Below are positions 9,380 through 19,092 of a stretch of DNA of 64,000 nt, piece by piece. A model generated the notes under the pieces. It searched no databases. It worked only from the letters and a program-made list of their open reading frames with translations, and had not been told where the DNA came from. The position numbers were made by a program, and so were the translations under genes. The stretch covers positions 20,958,001 through 21,022,000 of the forward strand of contig NC_079876.1 in the NCBI RefSeq assembly GCF_029227915.1. Direction: 5' to 3'. The first letter of the stretch is position 1. Every line of letters starts with the position of its first letter. Source of the stretch: Hydractinia symbiolongicarpus. Lineage: Eukaryota; Cnidaria; Hydrozoa; Anthoathecata; Hydractiniidae.

Positions 9380-10569
9380 AGGCCGTTTCACATGACAGAA
9401 ATATATTGAATCCAATATATTGGAAATTACTGATAACTATTGAAAAATATTGCCTCAATTAATTGACATAATGTGAAACCAACTTTTGAGACACGTTCGA
9501 AAAAACATTACGCAATCGCTTTCAATACTTGTCAAGACTTTTTAATTCAAACACGGTTTGAATTAAAAAATATTGCAAGGGAAATTCTTTTGTTGTGAGA
9601 AGACTCAATTGTTCTCCGAACAATAGAAAAATCGAATCAGCAAAGTATTCGAAATTTGTCTGTCTGAAATAAACAGTAAATGAAACATACGATCGAAGAT
9701 AAAAGATGGAGCAAAATAACATTTATTATTTTGAAAGTCAGCCACACGATTTTGCTACGAATGATCAAATACTATTTCCTCAAGCTACGACGCAACAGCA
9801 ACATGCCGCACATGTCTTCACTCAGAGCTCACCAAAACCAACCTCGTCAATCTTGAGCCAAAACACACAAATATTCGGTCAGAGCGTGCCACAGCAACTT
9901 CAACCTTCACTCAGCCCCGTATTTCAAAATCCAGAAGATGAAACTTCTGCGAAACCTCAGAAGCGAGGAAGAAAAGGCTTGAAACATGAGAAAGTTTGGA
10001 GTAGTGGTGAAACTGAACATTTGATAAATTTGTGGTCACAACACGAAGTTCTATACAAAGTTAGTTGTCCAGGATATATGGACAAAAACAAAAAACAACT
10101 GGCACTTGTAGCGATTGCAGCCGAGCTAAATTGTAGCGAGAGTGAAGTACAAAAGAAGATGCACAGCATGAAGACTGATTATGGGACATTACGTCAGAAT
10201 TATGAGGAATCGAAGAGGAAAAGTGGAAGCGGGAGAGCTGATTTGAAGAAGCCTAATTGGCCTTGGTATGCACTTATGGAATTTTTGAACGATAACTTGA
10301 CTTCCAAGCGCACATATTCCAACATGAGACAAAACGAGGCTTCATCGGAGATTGACGATTTAGAGTCTCACGAATCTTTCTATGTGACCCCAAAATTGAA
10401 TTACAACATAATTTAAATGGACATTTAAAGAGACATTTAAAGAGACAATTTGCAATAATTCGAAATATTTTCCAATATAATGAATTCAATAATTTTCAAT
10501 TGATATCATTATTCATAAATATATTGCTGTCAATATTTTTCTATATATTGCTGTAATGTGAAACGGCCT
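9380..10569 (+). mobile_element. Harbinger-type DNA transposon without transposase
   Basis: 1,190 bp with terminal inverted repeats AGGCCGTTTCACAT (left 9380-9393, right 10556-10569), similar for about ten more bases. It is flanked by the 3-bp duplication TAA (9377-9379 and 10570-10572). A 3-bp TWA duplication and an internal MADF/Myb-like gene are hallmarks of the PIF/Harbinger superfamily. No transposase frame is present, so it would depend on a helper. It sits in the RT of BEL-1 and is therefore younger than that element. Confidence 0.8.
9706..10416 (+). CDS. MADF/Myb-SANT-like DNA-binding protein of the Harbinger element
   Basis: 236 residues, intact. The N-terminal third is Q-, S- and P-rich. 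A basic KPQKRGRKGLKHEK motif (about residues 84-98) precedes a MADF/SANT-like domain (about 99-190) with the usual tryptophans: KVWSSGETEHLINLW, then an IAAELNCSESEVQKKMHSM helix and a NWPWYALMEFL block. In Harbinger elements the companion Myb-like protein brings transposase to the ends and the nucleus. Here it is the only gene, either a deletion derivative or an element selected for this gene alone. Promoter not recognised. Confidence 0.75.
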   Translation: MEQNNIYYFESQPHDFATNDQILFPQATTQQQHAAHVFTQSSPKPTSSILSQNTQIFGQSVPQQLQPSLSPVFQNPEDETSAKPQKRGRKGLKHEKVWSSGETEHLINLWSQHEVLYKVSCPGYMDKNKKQLALVAIAAELNCSESEVQKKMHSMKTDYGTLRQNYEESKRKSGSGRADLKKPNWPWYALMEFLNDNLTSKRTYSNMRQNEASSEIDDLESHESFYVTPKLNYNII

Positions 10570-10588
10570 TAAGATTTTTGTGGTTTAA

Positions 10589-11344
10589 CCCTATTCGGTC
10601 CGGGGGGGGGGGGGGGGGGGCGGATTCCGCCCCCCCCTGACGGTTTTTTTTTAATAACTCCTGATTGCTTTGTTATATGGCTATGATACTGACTGAGTTT
10701 CAACACTTATCTATTAGACACCTGCATGCTAATTTTTTAGGTCCCATACCTTTCAGAGGCTTTGATATTGGCAATTACTCGAAACTACCCCTAAAAATCT
10801 CTATGAAATCCTTATAATGGGGAAAATATAATAACTCCTGTTAGAATTATCCTTAGAACTTGAAACTTGCAACACAACTTTATTTCATCAAGAAGAATCA
10901 TTTTGAATAATTTGAACACGTGACTAATCCGATTTCCAGATTTTGTCGGATTTCACCCGAAAATCGAAAAAAAACTGATTTTCGGGCAATTTTTGGCAAT
11001 TTTTTATCCGATCCATGTAAAAACCGGAAGATATGTTAAATAACTTTTATTTAGCTTTCAGAAACTTCAAACAGAATGTAAAAATTCGCTCTAGAACGAA
11101 AGTAATTATATTTTAAGCAGATAGTGGCATTTTTGACAATTTTCAAGCTTCTGATGACGTCACAGAAAATGTGCTGACGCAAGCAAAAGTTTATTGGCGC
11201 CATTTTGTTCCTTTTATGACGTACTATAAGTGTGCCAAGTTTGATTCAATTTGAACAATCCTATGAAAAGTTATTGAGGGGGGGCGGAATCCCCCCCCCC
11301 CCCCCCGGTCATAGTATGTTCGAAAAACCCCGGACCGAATAGGG
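10589..11344. mobile_element. piggyBac-type MITE with G/C-run ends
   Basis: 756 bp. Ends CCCTATTCGGTCCGGGG (10589) and its complement (ending 11344), flanked on both sides by TTAA (10585-10588, 11345-11348), the piggyBac target duplication. A run of 19 G at 10602-10620 and of 16 C at 11291-11306 lie just inside, each next to a GGATTCCGCC-type palindrome. There is no open frame. It inserted in BEL-1 RT 16 bp right of the Harbinger element. Confidence 0.8.
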
Positions 11345-11348
11345 TTAA

Positions 11349-13057
11349 GAACATTGATACTATAGATTTTGACAATTTTGATAATAACGTTTTAGAGGAA
11401 TGGCGAATTTGTAGAGTTTTATTTGGTTTAACAGCCTCGCCATTTTTGCTGAACGCAACGCTTTCGAAACATATTAAAAATTATGAGGACATTGATCCTA
11501 AATTTACCGAACGATTTTTAAATTCTTTACATGTCGATGATTTAAATGGCGGCTCTAAAAATGTTGACGAAGGGTTTACGTTTTATTGTAAAGTTAAAGA
11601 TCTTTTAGCAGAAGCAAGTTTTAATATGCGTAAATTTCAGTCCAATGCTCCAAAACTTGAAGCTCTCGTTAACGAACGTTACAAAGGGCCTCTTGAGGTA
11701 AACCATGAAGGCAACACAACAAAAGTTTTGGGATTACAGTGGCTTAAAGATAGTGATAAGATTGGGTTTAATTTTGAGGAGATAAAGCAGAAATTTCATG
11801 CGAAGCCCGATACAACGAAACGCAACGTATTACAAGCAATAGCGTCAATTTTTGATCCACTTGGCTTGATAAATCCTATTATCGTTAAAATGAAAACCTT
11901 TTTTCAAGATTTATGTATTAAGAATGTAAAGTGGGATTCTCCTTTATCGGAAGAACACTTAGAGATATGGTCAGGTATTGTGAAAGAGTTACACGAAGTC
12001 CCCTCTATTCAAATTGATAGAAATTATTGTTATAATGATAAGAACGATCCGTATAAGTCTGTCCAATTTACATGGTTTTAGTGACGCGTCTAAAGCAGCA
12101 CACGGATGTTGTGTTTATATTCGATTTGAAACCGAATCCGGTAAGATTAAAACTGCTTTGGTATCGAGTAAATCGCGTGTTGCTCCAATTAAGTCACAAA
12201 CCATACCTCGCTTAGAATTATTGGGAGCTTTAATGTTAGCAAGACTGTTGGATACAGTCTCCCGTGCTTTAAACAATGTTTATCCAATCGAACGTATATT
12301 TGCGTGGATTGATTCTAGTGTTGTGTATTCTTGGATTAAAAACAGTGATAAAATTTATAAACCTTTCGTACAAAATAGATTGACTGAGATAAGAAGATTA
12401 TTTGATGTAAAATGCTTGAAATTAGTTGGCACTAATGATAATCCTGCCGATATTAGTTCCAGAGGTTCTTCGCTATTAAAGCTCTCCACTAGGAGTCTCT
12501 GGTTTGAGGGTCCAGGTTTTCTAACTTTACCAGAAAACGAGTGGCCGCGTCTGCAAGTTGGAGACAAGTTCCTGCCGGAGTCTTCCTGTGAAGAGAAACT
12601 TTCATTGAATGTTAATACAGAGTTCACGTGTTTAAAAAGTGACTCTGATGTAGTTAATGATCCTTGTTTATCTGAGATCATTAAAGTTGATAATTATAAT
12701 AGTTTTAAAAAATTGGTGCACGTTACGGCGTATGTATTACGATTTATAAGAAGATGTAAAGAAGAAAAGAAGAGAAATGAAAAGAAGACTACTAACACAT
12801 TATTACTAACAAAAAGGGAGTGGCCCGAAGATTTGTCGGTGGAAGAGATTAAGTTTGCGCAATTCAAGTGGTTAAAACTGTTTCAGTGGAAGGTCCAGAA
12901 TAACAAGAATTTTGAAGTAGAAAAAGTGAAACTTGGTCTTTTTAAGGATGACGATGGAGTTCTGCGATGTAAAGGTCGTGTACAAAATTCACCTTTACCA
13001 CACGACACTCGGCATCCAGTGTTTTTACCTACACAATGTGAGCTTTTGCCTCTTATT
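11349..13057 (+). pseudogene. BEL-1 RT (3' part), RNase H and connector
   Basis: Continues the RT after the two nested transposons: FGLTASPFLLNATL, then LHVDDLNGG (RT catalytic motif, near 11525), then the A17-type region. A frameshift near 12050-12080 leads into RNase H (GFSDASKAAHGCCVY near 12075) and on to PVFLPTQCELLPL, where the next insertion starts at about 13058. Clear homology to BEL-2 over the same span. Confidence 0.8.
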
Positions 13058-13930
13058 TATTCTTTGAAACCGTTGTTTTTTCTTTTGGAGCATTTTTTGA
13101 GAAAAAATCGACCCTGGGATTTCACGTTCCTCTGATTTTTTGTTACCTAAATGTCATTTTACGCCAAAATTGGTTCAAAAATTAAAACTACTTTATTTTC
13201 CACAATATTTGGCACAGTTAACAAAAAAAGTATACTGAACATGATGGTGACATCAAAATTTCGATTTTTTGGCCCCCTTAAATGTCATTTTAGGCCAAAA
13301 TTTGTCCAAAAATTAAAACTACTTTATTTTCGACAAAATTTTGCACAGATCACAAAAAATATGCTGAACATGATGGTGACATCAAAATTTTGATTTTTTG
13401 CCACCTGAAATGTCATTTTAGGCCAAAATTGGTCCAAAAATTTAAACTACTTTATTTTCGACAAAATTTGGCACAGTTAATAGAAAAAATATGCTGAACA
13501 TGATGGTGGCATCAAAATTTTGATTTTTTGCCACCTGAAATGTCATTTTAGGCCAAAATTGGTCTAAAATTTAAACTACTTTATTTTCGACAAAATTTGG
13601 CACAGTTAATAAAAAAAGTATGCTGAACATGATGGTGGCATCAAAATCTTGTTTTTTTGTCAACTAAATGCCGTTTAAGACCATAAACGTTTCAACCATG
13701 AATGATAGGCTATAATTTTTGTTCGCAATTTCTTTTAAAGTTTGAGTTTATTTTGACACGTTTCGTTTTGTTTGCGTTTGTTGTAAGATGTAATGTCACT
13801 TGTGTGTTTTATCTTCAGAGCTTCAAGCACCAAACCTCTTCGAATGTTTGGCACGATAACAACGAATTAGCAGGTTGTCATCAAATATTTTGGTAGCGAG
13901 CGGAAATTCTTAGAGCCCCCAGGGCTTCTT
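13058..13930. mobile_element. Non-autonomous insertion with tandem-repeat core (HINE-like)
   Basis: Interrupts BEL-1 integrase: the coding sequence before it (to about 13057) and after it (from 13931) are adjacent in BEL-2. The body is mostly four repeats of about 129 bp (13150-13665), then about 265 bp of unique sequence with a GC hairpin near the right end (GAGCCCCCAGGGCTTC, 13912-13927). No inverted termini or target duplication are visible. Tandem core, 3' hairpin and lack of duplication fit Helentron-associated elements (HINE/DINE type). Classification is inferred. Confidence 0.5.
13150..13665. repeat. Tandem repeat, 4 x about 129 bp
   Basis: Units start at AATGTCATTTT at about 13150, 13281, 13409 and 13539; a degenerate fifth begins near 13666. 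Units share ATGTCATTTTAGGCC, TTTATTTTCGACAAAAT and ATGCTGAACATGATGG. Units three and four are the most alike, which suggests recent expansion. Confidence 0.85.
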
Positions 13931-15112
13931 GTTTCGGATTCACATCGTGCTGTTGGTCATAATGGACCACGTGACACTCTTTGTCACGTGCGTAAACAAT
14001 TTTGGATACCGCGTCTCAGACAAGTTGTTAGAAATTTATTACGTAACTGTACATTGTGTAAAAGATTTGAAAGTAAAGCGTTTACTTACCCAAGTACTTC
14101 TGCGTTACCTGATTTTCGTTTGTCGTTGAACTTTGCCTTCACAAATATTGGAATCGATTATGCAGGTCCGTTGTATATACGAGATATTTATTCACGTTCT
14201 GATGTACATAAAGCGTGGATTTGTTTGATTACTTGTGCTAGCAGTAGAGCTGTTTATTTGGATATTAGTACTGATTTGTCTGCTTCAGCTTGTGTTAATG
14301 TTTTAAAACGTTTTGTAAATAAAAATGGAACTCCGAAAGTTATCAACTTAGACAATGGTTCTAACTTTATTAGTAAAGAAGTTCAACATTTTGCATCATC
14401 ACATGGCATTAAGTGGTGTTTTAATATTGAAGCTGCCCCCTGGCAGGGTGGATATTTCGAAAGGCTAATTCAGTCTCTTAAACGTTGTTTGAAAAAAGTA
14501 CTTTTTAAAACTTTAGTTGATTATGAAGAGATGTTGACTATTTTGTCAGCAATTGAACGCATACTTAATAACCGTCCTTTGACGTTTATTTACGACGATG
14601 TTAACGAAAGTCCATTAACTCCGAATCAATTAATATACGGAAAAAACGTTAGTATCGATTATGAAGAATACGATGGCAAAAAAAGTGACGAGTTGACAGT
14701 TCGCGCGAAGTACATAAAAACTGTGCTCGATCATTTTTGGAAACGTTGGTTAAATGAATACGTTGTCGATTTACGCGAATTTCACAAACAGAAGAAGAAA
14801 AAGCTACAGTCCTCTTACGAAATTGAAGTAAACGATGTTGTTCTTATACACGATGATGGTAAAACTAGAGCAAAATGGAAGATAGGTCGAGTAACGGAAT
14901 TGTTGAAAAGCAAGGACGCTCGTATACGTGCAGCAAAGGTATTAGTCGCAACTAACAACAATCGTAAAACGATAATTACACGCACTTTGCACAAACTTTA
15001 TCCTGTTGAACAGTCTGATCGCGACTACGAGAATGACAAGGAAGATAACGACGAAATTAAAATTGACTTTATAAACGAAGATGACATCATCGTTTTTGGT
15101 GGGGAGTGTTAA
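13931..15112 (+). pseudogene. BEL-1 integrase
   Basis: Resumes BEL pol with GHNGPRDTLCHVRKQFW (zinc-binding HHCC region, LLRNCTLC), then the core: IGIDYAGPLY, NLDNGSNFIS, APWQGGYFERL, consistent with D,D,E. From 13988 the frame is open to 15112, ending in an acidic tail close to the right LTR. Integration of cDNA is the family role. The upstream interruption makes it non-functional here. Confidence 0.8.
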
Positions 15113-15239
15113 TTATTTATGTATTTTTAACACGTGACTCTTAATGTAGATGTATACTTTTTAGATGCTTCGGCAGTACAGAAAATATTTTGTTGATATA
15201 AGACACGTTTTCATGAGTTCCTTTTTACGAGATATTACA
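15107..15239 (+). repeat. Right LTR of BEL-1
   Basis: 133 bp, TG...CA, starting just after GGTGGGGAG, a short polypurine tract. It is colinear with the left LTR except for the roughly 21-bp indel and point differences. Confidence 0.85.
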
Positions 15240-15863
15240 ACGTAAAAGCTCATTTTTTTTGTGAAAGAAAAAAAATTTTCTTTTGTGGATGATCAAAAAT
15301 AATGCCAATATATATATACAACGCATATATACACTTTTGCAAATAAAAAGGGAATATATATGTAAAGACAATATTGAAGACATGAACTTTCATATATTTT
15401 TAACGAATCCATCAATAAAATGCTTTTTAAATTTTACTTTTTAAAAACTTTTAGTCAGGGCGCTGAGAGCCGAAAAATACTAATAACAGCCCGGACAAAT
15501 TGAGACTATTAAAACTAGAAATTATGATGGTGTGGGATACTAAATCACTCTACTGGCCTTTCTGAAATTTCTTATGGCCCCAATCCAGGATGATGTTAGG
15601 TCCTGATGACGTTACTCATTAAGGAAAAAAATTGATGACGGCAATTTTCCAACACAATTAGACTTTTTATAGAGGATAAAGAAGAAACAAAATATATATA
15701 AACACTATGTACTTTAAATAAAGTATTAGTTTTGTAAAGACATTTAAAATGCTCGTGACGTCACGATCTCCTAAAGTCGTAGCTTTATTGTGTCTTGTGT
15801 AAAGTGCCTTTCAGTGCAAATTTAATGCAAATTCTAATTGTTAAACAAACACTTTTATTATTA
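15240..15863. other. AT-rich spacer without recognised gene
   Basis: Between the right LTR of BEL-1 and a capsid-gene fragment. A/T-rich with short TA repeats (about 15306-15335) and several gatgacg/gtgacgtcac motifs. I see no coding homology and no continuation of the Polinton gene that BEL-1 interrupted. Confidence 0.5.
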
Positions 15864-16347
15864 CTATTCCATAAGCAAATGCATTGTGATCCCTACAAAG
15901 GATATGTTCTTTTCATGGTGGAACTCGTCGGTAAGCATGAACTCAAGCCTGTCTGTCGAGCCTTCTTGGGAAGATTCCGGAGTGTCAAAATTCCAGGTAA
16001 GAGACCTTGGTGGGAAGCATGGCGAGAATCTTGGATTTTTTACCATCAAAGAAGCAATCGTTTTCATCCAGCTGAGGGCAGACAAGACGTAGTCTATGGT
16101 AAACATCAGTCTTGTACCATCCAGCATAGTCGCCCTTCGTATAGTACTTCCCCCCTTTCGTCACCCAAACAAACCGTGTAGTTATCAGCCGGGACGGAAC
16201 TTCGTACCAAAAAGGTTTTTTTCCAACAATCACAAAGGGAGTTCCGGACCAAAGGATTTGTTGGGGTGACTCCTTGTTCTTGATATCTTCGAAGAGAATT
16301 TTGAGATTTTTTAAACTAATATCTAAAAAATTAAGTTGGTAACACAC
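15864..16347 (-). pseudogene. Polinton capsid-type (penton-like) gene fragment, stray copy
   Basis: On the minus strand, TDVYHRLRLVCPQLDENDC and KKSKILAMLPTK are followed, after a frameshift near 15990, by LTWNFD, STDRLEFMLTDEFHH and a C-terminal end. The same block occurs in P3 (about 52400-52670) and in P4 (57658-57957). The family name is inferred from its place among virion genes and a beta-rich C-terminal pattern. Coding-like sequence continues upstream to about 16460 with a stop. It is an orphan scrap with no neighbouring Polinton gene or end. Confidence 0.5.
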
Positions 16348-17469
16348 ACAAAGATTTTCTTTTTTAAAGTAGACTACGGCTTTTGGTTTCTCTTGGTCAA
16401 AAGATCAATCTTTTTTATTAGCTATATCTTTAAACTCACCAGCAACTCCGAATGATTTATCTTTTTGATAAACACAGAAATGATAATGATTTTATCTCGA
16501 GATTTCTAACTGCTACATCGACATTTTCCATGGATTCTAATATATATTTCTGTTTCTCTTTACAATCTACAAAGTATCCAGTGGAAAAAAATTTTCGATT
16601 TTGATTCAATTCTAGCTTTTATTATTTCTTTATAATATCCAATAATAATAAAAAAAAAACTTTGACAACTTACCATCTAGATTTTCATTATTCGTTTTAT
16701 TTATTTCGATTATTGAACGATGATTACAGATCGAAAGGTTTTATTTTAGTTGAAAACTTCAACGGTATACAAAATCTCAAAAACACGTGCGTGTGCCTCC
16801 AGGCTTTTTCCGCGAATTCCTGCTCAATGCGCACCCAATGCATTTCGGTATTACGCAACAATACGTCATATTGGAATGACGTAGTTCTAATAATAATTTA
16901 AATTTAAAACCACGGAATCGCATTTTGGATGAGGCATCTTCCTGTTCAAGCGCGCCATATTGATTATACTCCAGCTTGTTCACGCTGCAAAACGAAGTTA
17001 TTTTTTTGAAGCGAAGAAAAACATTTGCTTGGGTTAGTATAATTATTCAACTGCTTAAATTTCAGTTCTGTCAACATTTAAGATATTCTCTTCATTGTGT
17101 CTAGTTTTGCCAAGCGGCTTTCTTCAACACCTTTCTTTTGCCAAAGGTCTTCTGAATTTCGTTGTGTTTCAGGTGGGGCACAAGGTCTTTTCCTTCCTGT
17201 CAGTTTGCCCCAAACTGACCAAAGAAAATTACTGAATACTTATTGAAAGAAAGAACATATTGAAACTATATATATAACCGAAACTTGCTAAAGAAAGAAT
17301 TGTTGAAACACTTAATTAGCAAAAGCTTACATAGTTTATACCATTGTGTTATTTCAGTAGGTTTCTGTCGGCATAGGCTACAGTGTATATAGCTATACAT
17401 ATTTTTAATACATCAGTATAGGCTACATTATTAGTTAGCTAACTACCCTCTCGTTTATACTGTCACAAT
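16348..17469. other. Non-coding or highly decayed sequence
   Basis: The first 100-250 bases on the minus strand read as broken protein-like sequence attached to the capsid fragment. The rest is A/T-rich with no sustained reading frame, no repeat termini and no recognised gene. A GTAAGT occurs at about 16665 on the minus strand but no exon could be assigned. Confidence 0.4.
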
Positions 17470-17509
17470 TTAGTATGAACACTCCCAAAGCGTTCGTGCA
17501 GAGAGTAAC

Positions 17510-18812
17510 CCAGGCGTTGCTTACAGTATTGTCAAGTCTGTTCAAGGAAATTTTCATCAAGGCAATGACAAATTTGGTGAAAGTGCTGGTACTCCATGTG
17601 TAGCAAATGCCACGCATGCTATCATTTAGTCAAATATTCGCAAGGCTTCACTCTGGACTGATTTGGATTTAGACCATATTTTAGATAACGTGATTGTTTA
17701 TATAAGTCACTTCTTACAACTGGTGCTATTCTTTGATCAACTCCCAATCACTATTTCTATACCTAGAGGGCACTCAATTATCTGTAACCTTTAGACAATT
17801 TACATGGTGAACTAACTTGGTTCCAAAATAATTTTTTGAACCTTGCAGAATGTAGTGGGATGATGTTTATGATAGGTGGTTTTACAACATCAACTTTATA
17901 TAACAAGTCCTGCTTTTTTATATTTGACTCCCATAGTCGGGGAAATAATGGTTCATTTACTGCAGATGGTTATTCTGTGTTGTTAAAGTTTAAAAATATT
18001 AGTGATGTGGAGAGCTACATCAAGGACTCTTATTTGACGAAACAAAGTAAGTCTTCTCTTCAATATGAGTTACAACCTGTTAAGGTTCATATAAGTGAAA
18101 AACAATTGGCTCAGATTTGGGCTTCTATTAAAAGAAAAAAGAGGAGAGAAAAATACCAAAATTCAAAGGAGCAAGTTACACAAAGGTTAAGAGAGCAATA
18201 TGCTACTAATGAAAACATTAAATCTAGAAAACGAAAACGGAGTAAGGAATACTATGCCACGGAACAGCAGCAAATAAAACTGAAAAGGAAAGAGTATTAC
18301 GAGAGTGAGCGTGACAATGTGTTGTCAAAAAGAAAAGAAATTTATGCAAATAATAGTGAGAAATTCAAAGAACGATCCAGTAAATCATTTTATCATAAGA
18401 AAAGTGAGACGCTGTATAAAGCTAAGTCCAATTAAACATTTCAACCAGCGTTTACTCAATTATTCACAAAAATTTGCATCAGATGCAGACTACATATTTT
18501 ATGCCCATCATGTTATTCAACAAATCAATTTGAAAAGTAGAATAAATATCGCAATGAAAAAATTTTATGGTAACAATCTAACAGCTGGTATGTTCAGTAA
18601 CAATTTTAAGGAAACTGTTAAATCTTTTGTTGCTAACGACGAGGCTTTTAATTTCATGAATACCATCACAGGTACTCCAGCATAGGTATTAACATGGCAA
18701 AACAATTTGGAACGCCTACATTTTTTTAACATTGTCCTGTGCTGACCTTTGTTGGAATGAACTAGTTTCAATAATATCAAAACTCAATGGCTTTAATCTT
18801 ACTGAAAAGGAT
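17510..18812 (+). pseudogene. Helentron N-terminal region (peptidase-like plus Helitron-N)
   Basis: Near 17540-17600 broken frames give NFHQGNDKFGESAG followed by a TPCVAN block, which looks like an active-site Cys segment of a papain/OTU-like peptidase. The open frame 17836-18435 has SCFFIFDSHSRGNNG, then a long K/R-rich region with repeated YY.T/E units. A frameshift near 18430 leads to FASDADYIFYAHHVIQQ and FVANDEAFNFMNT, typical of the sequence before Rep. It ends at the BEL-2 target site. Peptidase identity is inferred from pattern memory. Confidence 0.55.
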
Positions 18813-18820
18813 TTGGATGG

Positions 18821-18978
18821 TGTGGTTACCATATTTGTTTATATCTTCCCCAGTCCTCTAGCTGCTCTTCTTATGTATTTATATTCTCGCACATGTTAGT
18901 TTTAGATTTCGTTCTTTAAAAATATAGTCACGTTTTAAAATAAAGTTTTATTTGTATCCGAATTTATCTGGAAATTCA
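18821..18978 (+). repeat. Left LTR of BEL-2
   Basis: 158 bp, begins TGTGGTTACC and ends GGAAATTCA. Base-by-base reading shows no difference from the right LTR. It contains AATAAAG near its end, a possible polyadenylation signal. Confidence 0.95.
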
Positions 18979-18997
18979 TTGGAGCCCTCGGAGAGAT
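18979..18997 (+). promoter_or_regulatory. Primer-binding site of BEL-2
   Basis: TGGAGCCCTCGGAG begins one base after the left LTR. A TGG start complementary to a tRNA 3' CCA end is the rule for LTR elements. The tRNA was not identified. Confidence 0.6.
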
Positions 18998-19092
18998 ACT
19001 TTGCTTATGTATCTATGGTTTTATTTAGTGGTTTTTAGTTGTCTTATTTTTATTGGTTTGGTTTAAAGTTTGGTGTTGTTTTGATTTTAAAA

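Larger units (their letters stand above)
6750..15239 (+). mobile_element. BEL/Pao LTR retrotransposon BEL-1 (old, nested insertions)
   Basis: Bounded by related short LTRs (6750-6903 and 15107-15239), both TGTTAATTATT to ATTACA. The internal order is gag with zinc knuckles, aspartic protease, reverse transcriptase, RNase H, integrase: the BEL/Pao order. Three further insertions (9380-10569, 10589-11344, 13058-13930) interrupt pol. Removing them restores continuity of the coding region apart from small frameshifts. No target duplication is visible (flanks GCGCA and ACGTA), and the interrupted Polinton gene does not resume on the right, so the right flank was later rearranged. Confidence 0.85.

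Noticed and set aside
13151-13393. 80-residue frame with an internal repeat
   Set aside because: Lies in the 129-bp tandem repeat; the repeats drift in frame and have no protein homology.
13150-13665. Possible CRISPR array
   Set aside because: Units are contiguous repeats of about 129 bp without short repeat/spacer structure, in an animal-type genome.
16777-16983. 68-residue minus-strand frame considered as a THAP-like exon
   Set aside because: The CC...C pattern does not match a THAP finger and there is no supporting neighbour.
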